Shown piece after piece: positions 25,962 through 39,007 of a stretch of 64,000 nucleotides of DNA. Every line of letters starts with the position of its first letter. The stretch's first letter is position 1. Under the pieces are notes generated by a model, which was not told the DNA's origin, did no database searches, and saw only the letters and a program-made list of their open reading frames with translations. Source of the DNA: Mangifera indica (Eukaryota > Streptophyta > Magnoliopsida > Sapindales > Anacardiaceae); the NCBI RefSeq assembly GCF_011075055.1, contig NC_058154.1, forward strand, positions 13,151,024-13,215,023. The letters run 5' to 3'. Made by a program: the position numbers and the translations under genes.

Positions 25962-27263
25962 TTAGCGCCAGGATGATATTGAGAAAAGGGGACGATTCTG
26001 CCAACCTAGGAAGAAAGAATTGTTAAAAATCTGAAGCTGATAACCTTCTGAAGGATAATGAAGTCTTAAAAGGAGTTTTGCTTGAGACAAGGCAAAGGGG
26101 CTCAAGGGGACATTGGCGAAACCTGAGCTCCTAAGTATCACTTCCCATGACTCAAACCTCTCATGCCGCTCTCTTCTATTATCTCCCTCTGCCGCCACTA
26201 TGTCTACTATTTCTCTTCCAAACCATATCTGCTCAACTGCCAGTCTCTCTCGGCTGTTGGGCGGCAAGGTCGCCTCCAGGGAATCAAAGATGGCTGTGTA
26301 GTGATCCAAGGCCTCCACAAATCTCTGCAAGAAAAGAGGGTGGTTGTGGTTGGCTTCTCTTTCTGCAATGGTTACCACTTTGGGGTTTAAAGCCTTGATT
26401 TTGTGGAGGAAAAGGCGCAGATCGCGAGAGTCATCCTTAAGAAGTCTATGTAGATATAAAACGCAGTTGACAGCCAAGGCCTCGTCTGGAAGGAGGGTGA
26501 GCGCTGAGGGAAGATAGCGAGCAACTGAAGTAGGGTCGTCATTAAGGATGAGAAGAGGGTGAAATTGGAATCTGAGGCCGAGAGTGTGTGCAAACTTCAA
26601 AAGGCGGTCACCAGTCCTCTGGAGGATGTTCAAATCGTGTCCTGTTCCGGTGATTCGAAGCATAGGAGGAGGGAGGAGAGTGTCGTTGGAACGCTCAGCT
26701 AAGGCCTGCATAAGAGGAGGCCATTGTACACCATGCATGATGTCAAAGTCGAGGATGTGGATAGCCTGTTGCCCTACTTCTATGGCTTCCAATATGGCCT
26801 GGTTAGCTGTAAGATGGCTGAATCTTATGAACGGTGTTATTTGGTTCAGGGATAGATAAGATGACTGAAGGGATGAATCAAAATTAGTGATATTGCTCAT
26901 ATTTGTTGCCGTGGTGGTGGTGGTGTTGGTAGTAATACTGGTAGTAGCATTACTTGTATTCAATATAAACGCACTAACGGTGGCGTGGGTGTGATTGGGG
27001 CGAAGAGAGAGAGCTCTAACAAATTGATGGACCAACCTTTCAGTAGAATCACCATAAGGAGAAGAGTGGGTGGACAAAATGGAGATGAGACGATGAGCAG
27101 CAGAGAAGTCTGAGTGAGAGATGAGCTCGGCACAACTGATCAGTAACTGGCGCATTTGGATTGCAGGTGAAGATGGTTGTGTAATCCGCCGGTATTGCAG
27201 ATCTGTGGTTGAGGGATCTTCTTCTTGATGATCATGAGGAGATGGATTCAAGGAGCCAAGCAT
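25962..27263 (-). CDS. LAS: GRAS transcription factor, LATERAL SUPPRESSOR (LAS/Ls) orthologue
   Basis: An intronless 433-residue frame. The GRAS order is clear: leucine-heptad region 1 from residue ~40 (LLISCAELISHSDFSAAHRL), GDSTERLVHQFVRALSLR, the VHIID-type core IHILDFDIMHGVQWPPLMQA at ~168, a second leucine-rich region, PFYRE-type ANHNHPLFLQRFVEALDHY, SLEATLPPNSRERLAVEQ, and a SAW end GYQLQIF...LGWQNRPLFSISSWR. LAS/Ls has this SAW end, and tomato Ls also starts MLGS, so the start at 27263 is preferred. An Asn/Thr-rich stretch (~102-125) sits between the first leucine-rich region and the VHIID block. LAS acts in the nucleus at leaf axils to allow axillary meristem formation. In-frame ATGs at 27287 and 27386 would add 8 or 41 residues; the longer extension is hydrophobic and looks like translated 5' UTR. 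Confidence 0.93.
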   Translation of the reverse strand: MLGSLNPSPHDHQEEDPSTTDLQYRRITQPSSPAIQMRQLLISCAELISHSDFSAAHRLISILSTHSSPYGDSTERLVHQFVRALSLRPNHTHATVSAFILNTSNATTSITTNTTTTTATNMSNITNFDSSLQSSYLSLNQITPFIRFSHLTANQAILEAIEVGQQAIHILDFDIMHGVQWPPLMQALAERSNDTLLPPPMLRITGTGHDLNILQRTGDRLLKFAHTLGLRFQFHPLLILNDDPTSVARYLPSALTLLPDEALAVNCVLYLHRLLKDDSRDLRLFLHKIKALNPKVVTIAEREANHNHPLFLQRFVEALDHYTAIFDSLEATLPPNSRERLAVEQIWFGREIVDIVAAEGDNRRERHERFESWEVILRSSGFANVPLSPFALSQAKLLLRLHYPSEGYQLQIFNNSFFLGWQNRPLFSISSWR

Positions 27264-27342
27264 ATTTCTTCTGTTTTCACTACTCATACACCAAACACTA
27301 GTAGTTAACTTTCTGAGTAGCCAGTTCCTGGCAAGGAACAAT

Positions 27343-27358
27343 ATATTTATATATATAT
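27343..27358 (-). promoter_or_regulatory. Candidate TATA box of the LAS gene
   Basis: On the minus strand a TATATATAAATA-like sequence lies about 80-95 bp upstream of the preferred start codon. If used, transcription would begin downstream of the ATG at 27386 and exclude it. Confidence 0.4.
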
Positions 27359-27783
27359 GAATGAGAAATAGCAAGAAAGCAAACAAAGGGAGAGGTGGAG
27401 GTTAAATGGAGTACTGAAGTCTTCTGAAAATGAAAATAAAAAGAGGTTTACATTGCTTTGCTTTAATACTTATTCATAGGAGTATATTAATATTGAGAAG
27501 TGATGATGATGAAGCAGTTTGTATGACAGAACAAACATAATCTGCCAAAAACAGAAGGAACTGATACCAGATAGTACTAGTTAGAAATAGTAGCGGACTC
27601 TTCCTTCCCCTTCCCCCTCCACAACCAGAACAACCACTTTTCTATTTTAATTTCTTTATATATATTAATAAGCTAGCAAGCAAGCAAGCAATTGATGATG
27701 AGAATTACCTCAGTGGGCACAACGAAGTCGGCAAAGTCAAACAGAATCTCACAACCCCAGCTACCTAATTAATCCCAACACTA

Positions 27784-27844
27784 TAATATATATATGTATA
27801 TATATATGTATGTATGTATGTGTGTATGTATGTATGTATGTATA
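27784..27844. repeat. TATA/TATG compound microsatellite
   Basis: A run of TATA passing into (TATG)n with one TGTG interruption. Confidence 0.9.
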
Positions 27845-28968
27845 AAATGTGAGTGAATTAATAAAAGCGATCACACTTTATATATACTTATGTGCCTTGA
27901 TAAAATAAATTTACCATATAACATAAGAATGTATAGATAAAAGTCAAAAGCAATTCCTCAGTGAGTTTGGATTTATGGATTTACGGTTTTAATGTGTTGA
28001 GCTGAAACAAGTACTTCACTTTTTTGGCGTGCATGAAATATGACATAAAAACAATAATATTAATTGATCCATTAAATTGTACTTGGATATTAATGGAGTA
28101 ATCTTTTGGATATGGCCCCACCCTATTTGACAAGTCATCTGGGTATACACATGGAGATGCGAAATAGTATGAGAATGAAACATTGGTATGTAAATTAGCA
28201 TATGTGAAACCAAAGTTGGGATCTGGAGCCGAGAAGCAAGTTGATTCCTTTAAGATTATCCCCAAAAGATGGAGTTTCTATATATACAAGAATGATCATC
28301 TTCCATGGTAAGAATGTTTCTAGGAGGGCTTTTTAGTGGCTCCTATTCGTGTACTCAATAACTGCTTCTCTCTATCTCATTCCAAGCCTAAAAATTCAGT
28401 CTTTTTTCTGAGTTAATTGTTACTTCTTCTCTATGTTATTGTAATTGATTTAAGTGGTAGATAGTATATGCATGATAATATATTAAATCAAAGGATGCAT
28501 ATCTACTATATCTATATAAATATATATTATGGGACAATGAAAATAAAAGAGGAGTAGGGTTTCAGTTTTTACCGAAAGTTCTGGTGAAATCAGAAGAGGT
28601 GGTGGATGTGAGTTGGATAAGAATATATTATATATAATAAAGATCTATATAAGAGGGACAAAATGGAGCAGTTCCATCCCAGCAACAAATACACGCAAAG
28701 CTTTAAATGTGGAAATACAAACTGCACAACTTTAACCTCAGTATTGGCTCAACCCTGACACCTGTTTTGCCTTTCTTGGATTCGCTATAGCTGGGTCATG
28801 AGTGGCTTTTCATTTCAGAAGATAGGGTAGAATATATAGACACATCCACACCCACAGCTAAATCACTTGTTTACGGCGTCAAGTAGCCGGTCAAATAAAA
28901 CTACTGCTTGATTGGCCCAAGTATATAATATCTGAATTAAAAGTTTTGAAATGCAAATGCGAAGCAGT

Positions 28969-29010
28969 ATGTGTGTGTGTGTATGTGTGTGTATATATAT
29001 ATATATATAT
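28969..29010. repeat. (GT)n(TA)n compound microsatellite
   Basis: (GT)n with one TATG interruption continues directly into (TA)n. Confidence 0.9.
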
Positions 29011-30279
29011 AAAATAAGGATAATTAACTGATGTTTATGCGTAGTTGGGTAGGTAGCTAAGAGATGGCAATCACTGCCCAAACTTACTTGCAGGAAGGAA
29101 ACCACCACCTTCTGGTGTCAGCAGTTGTGGACAGAGTTGATTATTAGCCCAAGCAACCAGACCTATTCCTTTTCCTATTCCAATCTTTCTTATCTTGTCC
29201 AGATGCCCACTGCACGTGCGTGTAATTAAAATGGCTGCTTTCTTTTTCTAACCACTAGTACTGTAATCGCTATTAGAATTCATAGCATCTTGGGTTGCAA
29301 TGAAAAGCAAACCAATTAGCAACAAGTGAAGTGAGAGGACAAAAGAATTGCCGGAAAAGCCAAAAGACCAAATAACATCCCAGGCAATTAAAACCATCCA
29401 TTTTTAGGGAACAAATATCCTTCTCCGAATTTCATATCGTTTGTTTGCTTCCCCTATATATATATATATATTCATCTTTGTGTTACTTCGCATCAGATGC
29501 AAACAATAAAAAAGCATCTTCCTTACCTACAAATCACTAGCAAACAGCATAGAATGATATGACACACCAAAAAGGGCAACCTCATTTATTATGCTGCCTT
29601 GTTCATCATCACAGGAATATATCTCTCTCCTGGCTTCTTCTTTACCACCATCTTTCAGGAACTATAGCAGCAGTAACCTGATTTACATGAATATGTTAGG
29701 TTATGAATATCCCTATTCCCTATACTTTGTCTGCTTCCACAAGACAAGAGATACTTCAGATTCATTTACTGCACTGCACTTACATATCATGTCGATGTAT
29801 ATAAGCATACACATAAAGCAACTGTATACAATGCAACAAGCACACTGATCATCTACCAACAACTCAATATAGGTGTATATACGTATGTCTTCTTGTCAAC
29901 TCTTTCTATTTTTTAGTTAAGAGGAATTAAATGCACATTGACACACAAGCCCACCCCCCAGGTCTCTCTAGTTGATAATTTCTCAAGAAAATACTTGTGG
30001 TTTTTGTTGACTGTCTTTTTCTGAAACCTAGGAAGTGCCGATGTGAATCCCCTCCACATTCAAAGTTGATTTTCAACTAATTAAAGTGTGGGTGTTAATA
30101 AATAAATTAAAGATGCAAATTAAAGAATCACTTTAATTCCCTTTATATACTGCAGAGGAATCTTCGTCTTCAATGAACGGGTTGCAATTATTTAGAAAGG
30201 AATAAAAGGATAGTTGTTGAAGGAAACGAATATGATACAGGAAGAAAAAGCTAGAATACAAGCTTTGAAGAAAGTTTAA

Positions 30280-31154
<875 letters not shown>

Positions 31155-32164
31155 TTTAATCTTGCGGATGATATTTGGGATCCACCTTTTGATGCCTTCA
31201 CTCCCATGTATGGATGACCTTTCTCTTTACGGTACAGTGTGAGTGTGGAGTGCAAGCATTAAAAAGCTGCTCTCATTTGAATTTTACCTTGTCCCATTAA
31301 TTATCTTTGATTTGACATACCCAAAAGTCTACCATTATTTTTGTTGGTTTTGGGAATCTTTCCCTTCACCAGCCGAGTATAGTGGGGTTCGCATTCAATC
31401 CAGTTCACGAAAGATTTGGGTTTGATGAGCTTTCCAAGTAGTCGCGGGTTCAAGTTCTTATATTACCAGTATCGGTTTGACTTTGAGTAATATTATCTTT
31501 ACCGTTTAACTAACACTTATATATATTATCATATAATTAAATATTATTTTATTTTTATTTAAAATTATTTAATCATATAATAATATTTATAAATATATAT
31601 ATTTATATGTTTAAAATAAATATATATAATTTTATTAAAATATTATTTATAATTTTTATATTTAAAATTTAGTAATGGATGATACGAGATGATAAAGCTA
31701 GATGATTTTTTTTTTCAATTTCAAAAAGTTTACTGATTTTATGCTTAAACTGCGAGTGCACGAGTTTATTAAATAGAAAAACAACAAATTCGAATTCTTC
31801 TCAATAATAATCAAACTCAACTTGTGTGCGGTCCTAGCCTTACGAACACTCTCACGAGTATAAGCATATGTTAAAGAAAGTTGAAAATTAGATTAATTTT
31901 TCTATTTCTTACTTATGATTAAAATAAATAATTTAAAGTCATTGGACTAAGCTGATAAATTTAACTTTGAGTTCTAGTATTTTACTACCATGCCAATATT
32001 TTTATGTACAAGGAATCGATAAAATAATTTAAGGTTATTTAGAAATATTAAAACTTGAAAACTTTAATGAATTATAGTATTAAAAATATCAATAAAATTA
32101 TGTGTATTCATTTTGCATATATAAAAAGATAAACATTTAATGTATATCATCAAGAGATACATCA

Positions 32165-32167
32165 CAT

Positions 32168-32262
<95 letters not shown>

Positions 32263-32270
32263 TTATTTAT
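32165..32270. repeat. (AT)n/(ATTT)n microsatellite
   Basis: About 60 bp of AT dinucleotides, then ATTT units, more AT, and a final ATTTATTT. Confidence 0.9.
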
Positions 32271-32329
32271 GTATAAAAAAATATATACATGTATTATTAC
32301 TTTAAAAATAAGATATTTCCTTTAAATTA

Positions 32330-32942
32330 AGAGTAAATTACTATTTTCCACAAAAAATTTGAAAAATTCATAATTTCACACCCTTCGAATGCTTAAATTA
32401 CAAATTCTTACTTAGTTTTAATTTTTATTAGCAAAAAATTAACTATAGAAAGATATTAAAGTTTTTCAATCATACTATGCTAAATGCAACCTAACAAGAT
32501 TACATCTTTTGATGTGATTTCAGCCACATGACACCTAAAAAGGGTATCATTTCAGCTTATGATTCCAAGGATTGAAATAATCACAAAGGTTAATCTAATT
32601 GGAATCACACATTGGGCACAACTGAAATTATTGAAAGTTTGGAACACATATCTTTCGAGTGCAAATAAATTTGAATCACACTTGAAAAAGTGTGATTTGA
32701 CTAATCTATCAAGATCATATCTTAATTAGTGCAATTCAAGCTTGATCTGATTAAAACACCAACAATTGCTTTCAATGGGAATTTCATAAAAGTGATTATA
32801 TGTTACCTTGCTTGTCAAATACAATATCAAACCTTTTTTCGTTAATGAACGTTCTAGTGGTGGAAACTTGTAGTTTAAAATTCGAGGGGTAAGAACCTGT
32901 AATTTCCCTAAACCTTTAGGTGAAAAATAGTGATTTACTGTT
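32330..32942. repeat. Imperfect inverted-repeat element (MITE-like)
   Basis: The left end (AGTAAATTACTATTTTCCA, 32332-32350) is matched imperfectly by the complement of the right end (near 32920-32939). The similarity continues inward for roughly 70 bp with mismatches and small gaps. No transposase is present and no target duplication was resolved. Confidence 0.5.
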
Positions 32943-33494
32943 AAAACTTTTTTTTTTAAGAAAAATAAAAAATAACAGCAAAATACTACCTAGGGTTCAG
33001 ACACTTGTCATCTTGAAGCATTTAATTGTAGTGGTTACATTCACTGTGTGATTTAAAATCTAAAGGCTTGAATATGACAGAAAAGTAGGTACTACTCATC
33101 TGTCCTCACACATGGAAAGAAAGATTTCATTTCAGAAAAGAGCATTGAATCTGGTGTGGGATATATCAATATACATAAAGAAAAGGAAGCAGAAGCAAAG
33201 CAAGCGCATGTTGTTCTGTCTGTGAATTCTGCGAATAAATGTTCATCAGGCGAATTTCAAAACACAAAAGTTTACAGGGGAAAGCTCAATCTCACCAAAC
33301 ATCATATGACTTCCACAAAACACACTCAAAAGAGTAGCAACACACAAAATCTGCCCGGCAACATTTTCAATAGGGAACCCACTAAGTTAGTTTCTAGCTT
33401 TGACCAAGGGTGGCTCACTGATATACATTTGCCAACAGCACACCTACAGTGGTCTCCCCATCAGTGTTCCCCAGTACTTCAAAGATTTGGAATT

Positions 33495-34755
33495 TCACAA
33501 CCAGTTTCTCCAATTCGCTAATCTTTTGTCACTGGATAAGAATCTGGGAATGCTTAACAGACTATTAACCCTGGTAACACCTTCTAAAGCTGACCACTCC
33601 TCATCCTCTGCAACAGTGATGCACTCTGCTAGGCTCCTCTTCGATTCACCCTGGCTCTTCTCCAGAATTTTTCCTGTTGACTCAGATACAGGCACAATCT
33701 CATTAAAATCTTGTAAAGTTCCCAAATTCTCAACGACCAGAGCATGAGAATTGTCATTGATTTCCACAGCCCCATTTTTCTCATCAGTGACAGCCACCAT
33801 TTGTACTGAGACATCAGCAGTGTTTTTTGGACTGTAATCATCCACAGATCCATTGAATGTTGATACATGTTCTAGAAATAGGCATATAACTGCACAATCA
33901 TCATTCTTGGAGGTAGGATACTTAAGCCTCCATGATCGAACAGCACAGTCCACAAGAGCTCTAGCTGCTGTAGCACGACTCGGGGCTGAAGCCACAACCT
34001 CTACAGCTTCTTTATTGGAAAGGACATCCCAAACCTATGTCCACAAAAAATAACCTCCTAAGCATCAAATAGTCTTAAGAGGCAAAAATTTTCTCCTATC
34101 TTAATGGACACAAAGCTTGAAATCCCAAGACTTAAAATCTAAAAACACTAAACTTACACACAATATGGATAAAACATAGCAACATGTAGACATGCAACAC
34201 AAAAAGTATGGGTAAAATGTGAAAAATTGTGGCAGAAAAGCACCGCATGTCACAGAGCATGCAAAGACACAGCTACATGAAAGCTGTTAAATTTCAGAAC
34301 TGAAAGTAGCTGGCATAATTAAGGAACAGAGAGATACCCCATCAGTAGCAAGAATAATGAATTCATCTCTTTTGGTAAGATGTCGATAGTAAATATCTGG
34401 TACAGAAATTAAACCAAAATCCTTCAAACAGAAGTCTCCAAAAGCTCTAGCCATTGCCAAACCAGGGGAATCATTATTAGGTAACCATACGCGGGCAACC
34501 TCTGGTTCATCTTGCAATGAAAAGACCCTTCCTTTGCATTGCTGGATTCTTGCAGCCTCCCCTAAAAACAAGAAGATTAGGAATTTTAATATGATGGTAT
34601 TTTTGACACTAGATTGAGGAATACATCCTTCCCAACCCCAACCCCAACCCCAACCCTGCCTGCCAGCCATCCCCCTTTGTCCAAAATTTACTTGGAAATT
34701 TCCAAGTAAATATAGGTTCATGCAAGTGGCCACTTATCTTAATGTGCATGTGCGT

Positions 34756-34787
<32 letters not shown>

Positions 34788-37548
34788 CTTGGCAGATCAG
34801 GCTTCAAGTCCACAGTCAATTGTACAGCAATCAAAGAGTTGTCTTCATCTCTCATCGCTAGCACTGCCCTTGAATCCCCAACATTTCCAATTACAAGATC
34901 CTGACCCTGAAAAGTCAAAATGTTCACAAATTGGATAAATGATGAAAAGCAAGATCTGAGGTAATAATAAGGAAAAAAGAGCTATCTGATTTCCACTCAT
35001 AAAACATTAGCCTCTTCTCCTTTATTCCCTTCAAAGATTCAGCTATTCCTCTTACACCACATCACCCACAAAAGAGCAAGAACTGCAACTTTCCACAAAG
35101 TCTTTGCCTTCTTTTCTTTACAGTAAACTGCAACATTCTTCTTAAGTAAAGAAAGGCAATCTCTCAGAGTTGCCCGCTGGATTTTAACTTTGTCTAAAAT
35201 ATTGATGTTTGTATTAGGATTTTTTTTTTCGAATTATAGTTGCATTAACTAAATCCAGCCAATAAAAAAAAGATGATAGTTTAAAGAAGACACTTTTTGG
35301 TTTCTATTAGCATTTATAAGCTCCTTCAAAGGGTGTTGCATAAATGATTCATTTGTCATTCAACAGATTTTACAGCTATCTCAAACAATAAGGTTACAGC
35401 TCTAGTTAACCTCCATGTATGGCATCCAATCACTGATAAATAAAGCTCAGGCTTAATGGCTTTAGACAACTAGCAGAGTGTTGCCAGTTTCTGGTCCACA
35501 TCTAAATACATCAAACTTTGAATAATGATTTAGGAGCTATCCTCATAGAACCAACATATAAAATTTGTATAGACTAAAAATGTCACTGAATAATACTGCA
35601 TAGTAACGAATAACCTAAATCTTGCACTTGTTAAAACCATTCAGGTAAAGATACCATATCCAATCTGACACATGCTGAATAACTATATGAATTCCTCTTC
35701 ATCTAAAACATTTGCTGGTATAAAAGACATAAAATACAAATATTCTCCGGATTTAAAATACTATATAAGATACTATGTCATGCTATGTCACAATTTGAAT
35801 AAATTGCAATTTTTATTGTTTGTGTATGAATCAAAATTCTCAAAATTTCATGATGGTAGACTTGACAAAACAATAAAGTATCAACCTACAAACATATCCA
35901 CAACACTTAAGGCTCTGCACCTGTGTCAGATGTTTCACAGTATCACTCAACTTTATCTTTTTATAACTTCTGCAGCAACAACAGAAGATCTAAAAGGATA
36001 TATATACCACCCTGTCTTCTGCAATAAATATTAGTTGAAATTTAAAGTTTGAAGTTTCACACAATTTAGTTTGTGATGTAGCTTGAGGAGATACCTGCTT
36101 CACCAGGGTCACAGCTGTTGTCCCACTGCAGAAACAATCAATTGTTGGGTGCAGCTTTAATTCCTTGTCCATTAACTTGAAAGACTTTAATATAGACTTC
36201 TTAAGAGGCAGATACATCTCGGGGAGCTTATCATCCTCAGCATCCAACGATTGAAACAATTCATCATCCATGCTTGGTGATGCACTTTCCTCTGAATTCA
36301 TGCTTCCATTAGCGTTCCTGGGGCTGTCCTGGTCACAAGTAGAACTAGCTTTCCACTGAGAACACAGTATAAGAGGAAGAGAATCCCGTACTTTCTTTGC
36401 AACCATATGACCATAGGGACCATGACCATCAAACACCCCACAAAATATTGTGTCACTTGAACTGAAATTCTGTTGTGTAAACATCCCAAACAAGTAAGTA
36501 ATCACATAAAACTCTCAAACAAAGGACAAGAATATGACTAAATAAAAAAGAAATAGAACAGACTTACAATTTAAGCAACATAAATATTGTGATGCTGCTG
36601 ATGCATGGAAACCCATGAAAGATAAAAGAAATAATACTAATAGAGAAAACTGGGTTATAACATGGTGCATACTTTTATGCGGTTGTTTGAACCTCATTTC
36701 TAACCATGTAATTATAGAATCACCATTAACAGAATATAACTCATATGTACATAAAATGGAAATGGTGATATTGTGTAGTGTACTGGTTAACTGAACATCT
36801 GACAGGAATAACGTCTATCCAAGAAACAAGATCATGTGTATTTCTCACGGTATAAAATTTATTTATAGGGACATTTCTAGTTCCTTGAGGTAATTTGAAG
36901 TCAAAATAATCTCTTCTGGTTGTGCTCCATCCGTTAACGCGCTATGCATATAACCTACTAGAGCTAATTAATAGACCATGAATTTGCTCACTTAGGATGA
37001 AATTTAGAAACACCTCTTTGCACGCGCACACACATCAAGAAAAACACTTAGAATACAAAACCACTGTCACATATACTTTGCTTAATTCGCTATAGCGTCA
37101 CTTTATCATATGAAATGAAAAACATTACAGTTAATTAACTATTACAGTGCACAATTTGGTGCTAGTCCTAAAACTGTCACATTTCAAATCATCAGTGCAG
37201 AGTGTGATCAGAATGAAGAAGATAAAACACAGAAATGTGTGCAGTAATTTTGAGCGTTAAGATGAGAATCTGAACCTCCCAAACAAGCATGGCGTCTTGA
37301 TTGGTTCCTTTCTTGCCCTGTTGGGTATGCAAGCAGGCGATTTTAGTTGCAGCGTTTGTAAAGATCCTACCAGAAATCTGATGTAGCTCGGCATCATGAG
37401 CGGGTTTTTTCTTAAGAAGAAAAACGTCTTTGCTCTTATTCCACCTCCCAGTCCCCGAAGAAGAACCTCGACGCTGCTTTTCAGTCTGTGTTACTGCTTT
37501 ATCACTATCAGTGTTTCCCTTCCCTAGTTTCGAGTAGCAAGATCCCAT
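33495..37548 (-). CDS. Protein phosphatase 2C (plant clade E type), 5 exons
   Basis: Exons in transcript order: 37548-37276, 36469-36095, 34906-34789, 34561-34338, 34034-33495, joining in frame to 509 residues. The start MGSCYS has Gly2 and Cys4 fitting N-myristoylation and palmitoylation, so membrane attachment is inferred. PP2C motifs: QQGKKGTNQDAM (metal-binding Asp85), FCGVFDGHGPYGH (Asp105/Gly106), DCFCSGTTAVTL, GNVGDSRAV (~227), QLTVDLKPDLP, MARAFGDFCLKDFGLISVPD, ATDGVWDVLSN (Asp329, Asp333) and NDDCAVICL (Asp375/376). It is a Mn/Mg-dependent Ser/Thr phosphatase, likely catalytically intact. The tail SALEGVTRVNSLLSIPRF matches clade E members such as Arabidopsis At3g02750. The exon 3 donor is A|GTCTCT, the edge of a CT microsatellite; phase with exon 4 (P-R-E-A-A-R-I) supports it. 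Confidence 0.93.
34759..34787. repeat. (GA/CT)n microsatellite at the PP2C exon 3 donor
   Basis: A GA run (CT on the coding strand) begins at the intron side of the exon 3 splice junction, so the first intron bases after GT are TC repeats. Confidence 0.9.
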
Positions 37549-38825
37549 CAATTATTATAACCCACTAACACAGTCAAATTCAAATGCTCAATATGACCAA
37601 ATCATGCTCAATATGATTAATACGGGGTTGGTTTAGGTAGGTTAGGTTTGGCGCAAACAAAGCTCAACACGATAGTTTGAATTGCTTACCGACGGAATTC
37701 CAAAATAATAATAATAATAATAATAAATTTGATATCTAAAGAAAATTAGTAAGATTTGGGAATCCTTCGGGAGGATGTGTGTTATAGCGTATAAAAATGA
37801 CCAAAACCTGGGAGTTTAAACGAAATTACTCAAAATAATTAGGATTAAGAAAAAATGCTCTATTTTTATGAAATAACCAAACAACCCTTATATATAAACA
37901 GAGAAAATTTCTTTCTTCCGTTTCCACGGTAATCCCACGACATCCCACAGGCAAAGAGATTTTTGTGTTCTTCGACGACTGAAAATGACAAAGAAGGTTA
38001 GTACATCTTTCTTACTTTTATTTGAATCAAATTATTATTCATATTATTGATATTTGTGGGAGATTTTGAGGTTTGAAACTTTAAGATTTTGATTTTTAAC
38101 AATGTTTAAAATGTTTTGATTCTTGGTTGTTTTCATTAAATTTTTTGAGGGGTTTTGTGTTATAGCTTATGTAGATTTGATTTGTGATGAAATTAGAGGC
38201 CGAAAAGACGAATTTTTGGCCGAAAAATGGGTTTGAAGAGATCGGCGCTTCAACCATGGAAACAATGGATCCCATGGTCAAGACGAATTCTCCCATGGGT
38301 AGGAGAGATTAACTATGGGTTAAGGGATGAAGTAGCATTTTCAAAACATTAGGGAGCTAGGGGAGAGCGGTTAGTCTATGAGGGGTGTTTCTGAAATTTG
38401 CTATGAGACAGTGGGCTAATGCAGTGAAAACCGTAAGTTAGGGGGAAATTTACTTTTTTGAAACTGCAAGGGCACTAAGAGATTAGAAAATTGCTAAGGG
38501 GGTAAGAGATAAATATTGGACCTGTTTGTGGTAGAAATTTTCTGAGGGGGTAAATTGAAAATTTTCACATCTAGAGTTTCTTGACGTATAGTTTTTAAAT
38601 TTTATATCCGTTTTTTTTGTTTAAGGTTTTTCGATATATAGTTTTCGAATTTGACATTTGGTTTTTTGATTTTTGTGCTTTTTTGACACATTTTACAATA
38701 TAATGACATAATTTCAGCTCAATATTTCGATTTTTTTGTTTATAGGATATATCGATTCGTATTTTTGAATTTTGCCATTTTATGATATATTGACTGGTAT
38801 TTTTCATATTTCTAAATGATTTCTC

Positions 38826-38861
38826 GTTTTATGAAATACGAGAAATCGTATTTCATAAAAC
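38826..38861. repeat. Perfect 15-bp inverted repeat (hairpin)
   Basis: GTTTTATGAAATACG (38826-38840) is followed by a 6-base loop and its exact complement (38847-38861). Confidence 0.9.
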
Positions 38862-38863
38862 TA

Positions 38864-39005
38864 GTGAGAAGGTTTGTATAGATGTGGTGAAAGAAAATTT
38901 TGGTATTTTAAAAAAAAATTAGGGTATTTTTGCTTAAGAATAGAAAAATTGGGTATTTTTGTTAAGAATAGGAAAATTAAGCATTTTTGCTTAATAAATG
39001 GGGTA
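38864..39005. repeat. ~140-bp direct repeat, left copy
   Basis: It shares TATAGATGTGGTGAA and the two motifs TTTTTGCTTAAGAATAG and TAAGAATAGGAAAATTAAGC, in the same order, with 40371-40509. The copies differ at scattered positions (roughly 85-90% alike by eye) and flank the minisatellite and the hAT-like element. Confidence 0.8.
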
Positions 39006-39007
39006 AG

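Noticed and set aside
25774..26859. Plus-strand frames over the LAS gene
   Set aside because: Antisense shadows of the GRAS coding sequence.
34630..34656. CCCCAA repeats resembling a ciliate-type telomere motif
   Set aside because: Only about four units inside a PP2C intron; a simple microsatellite.
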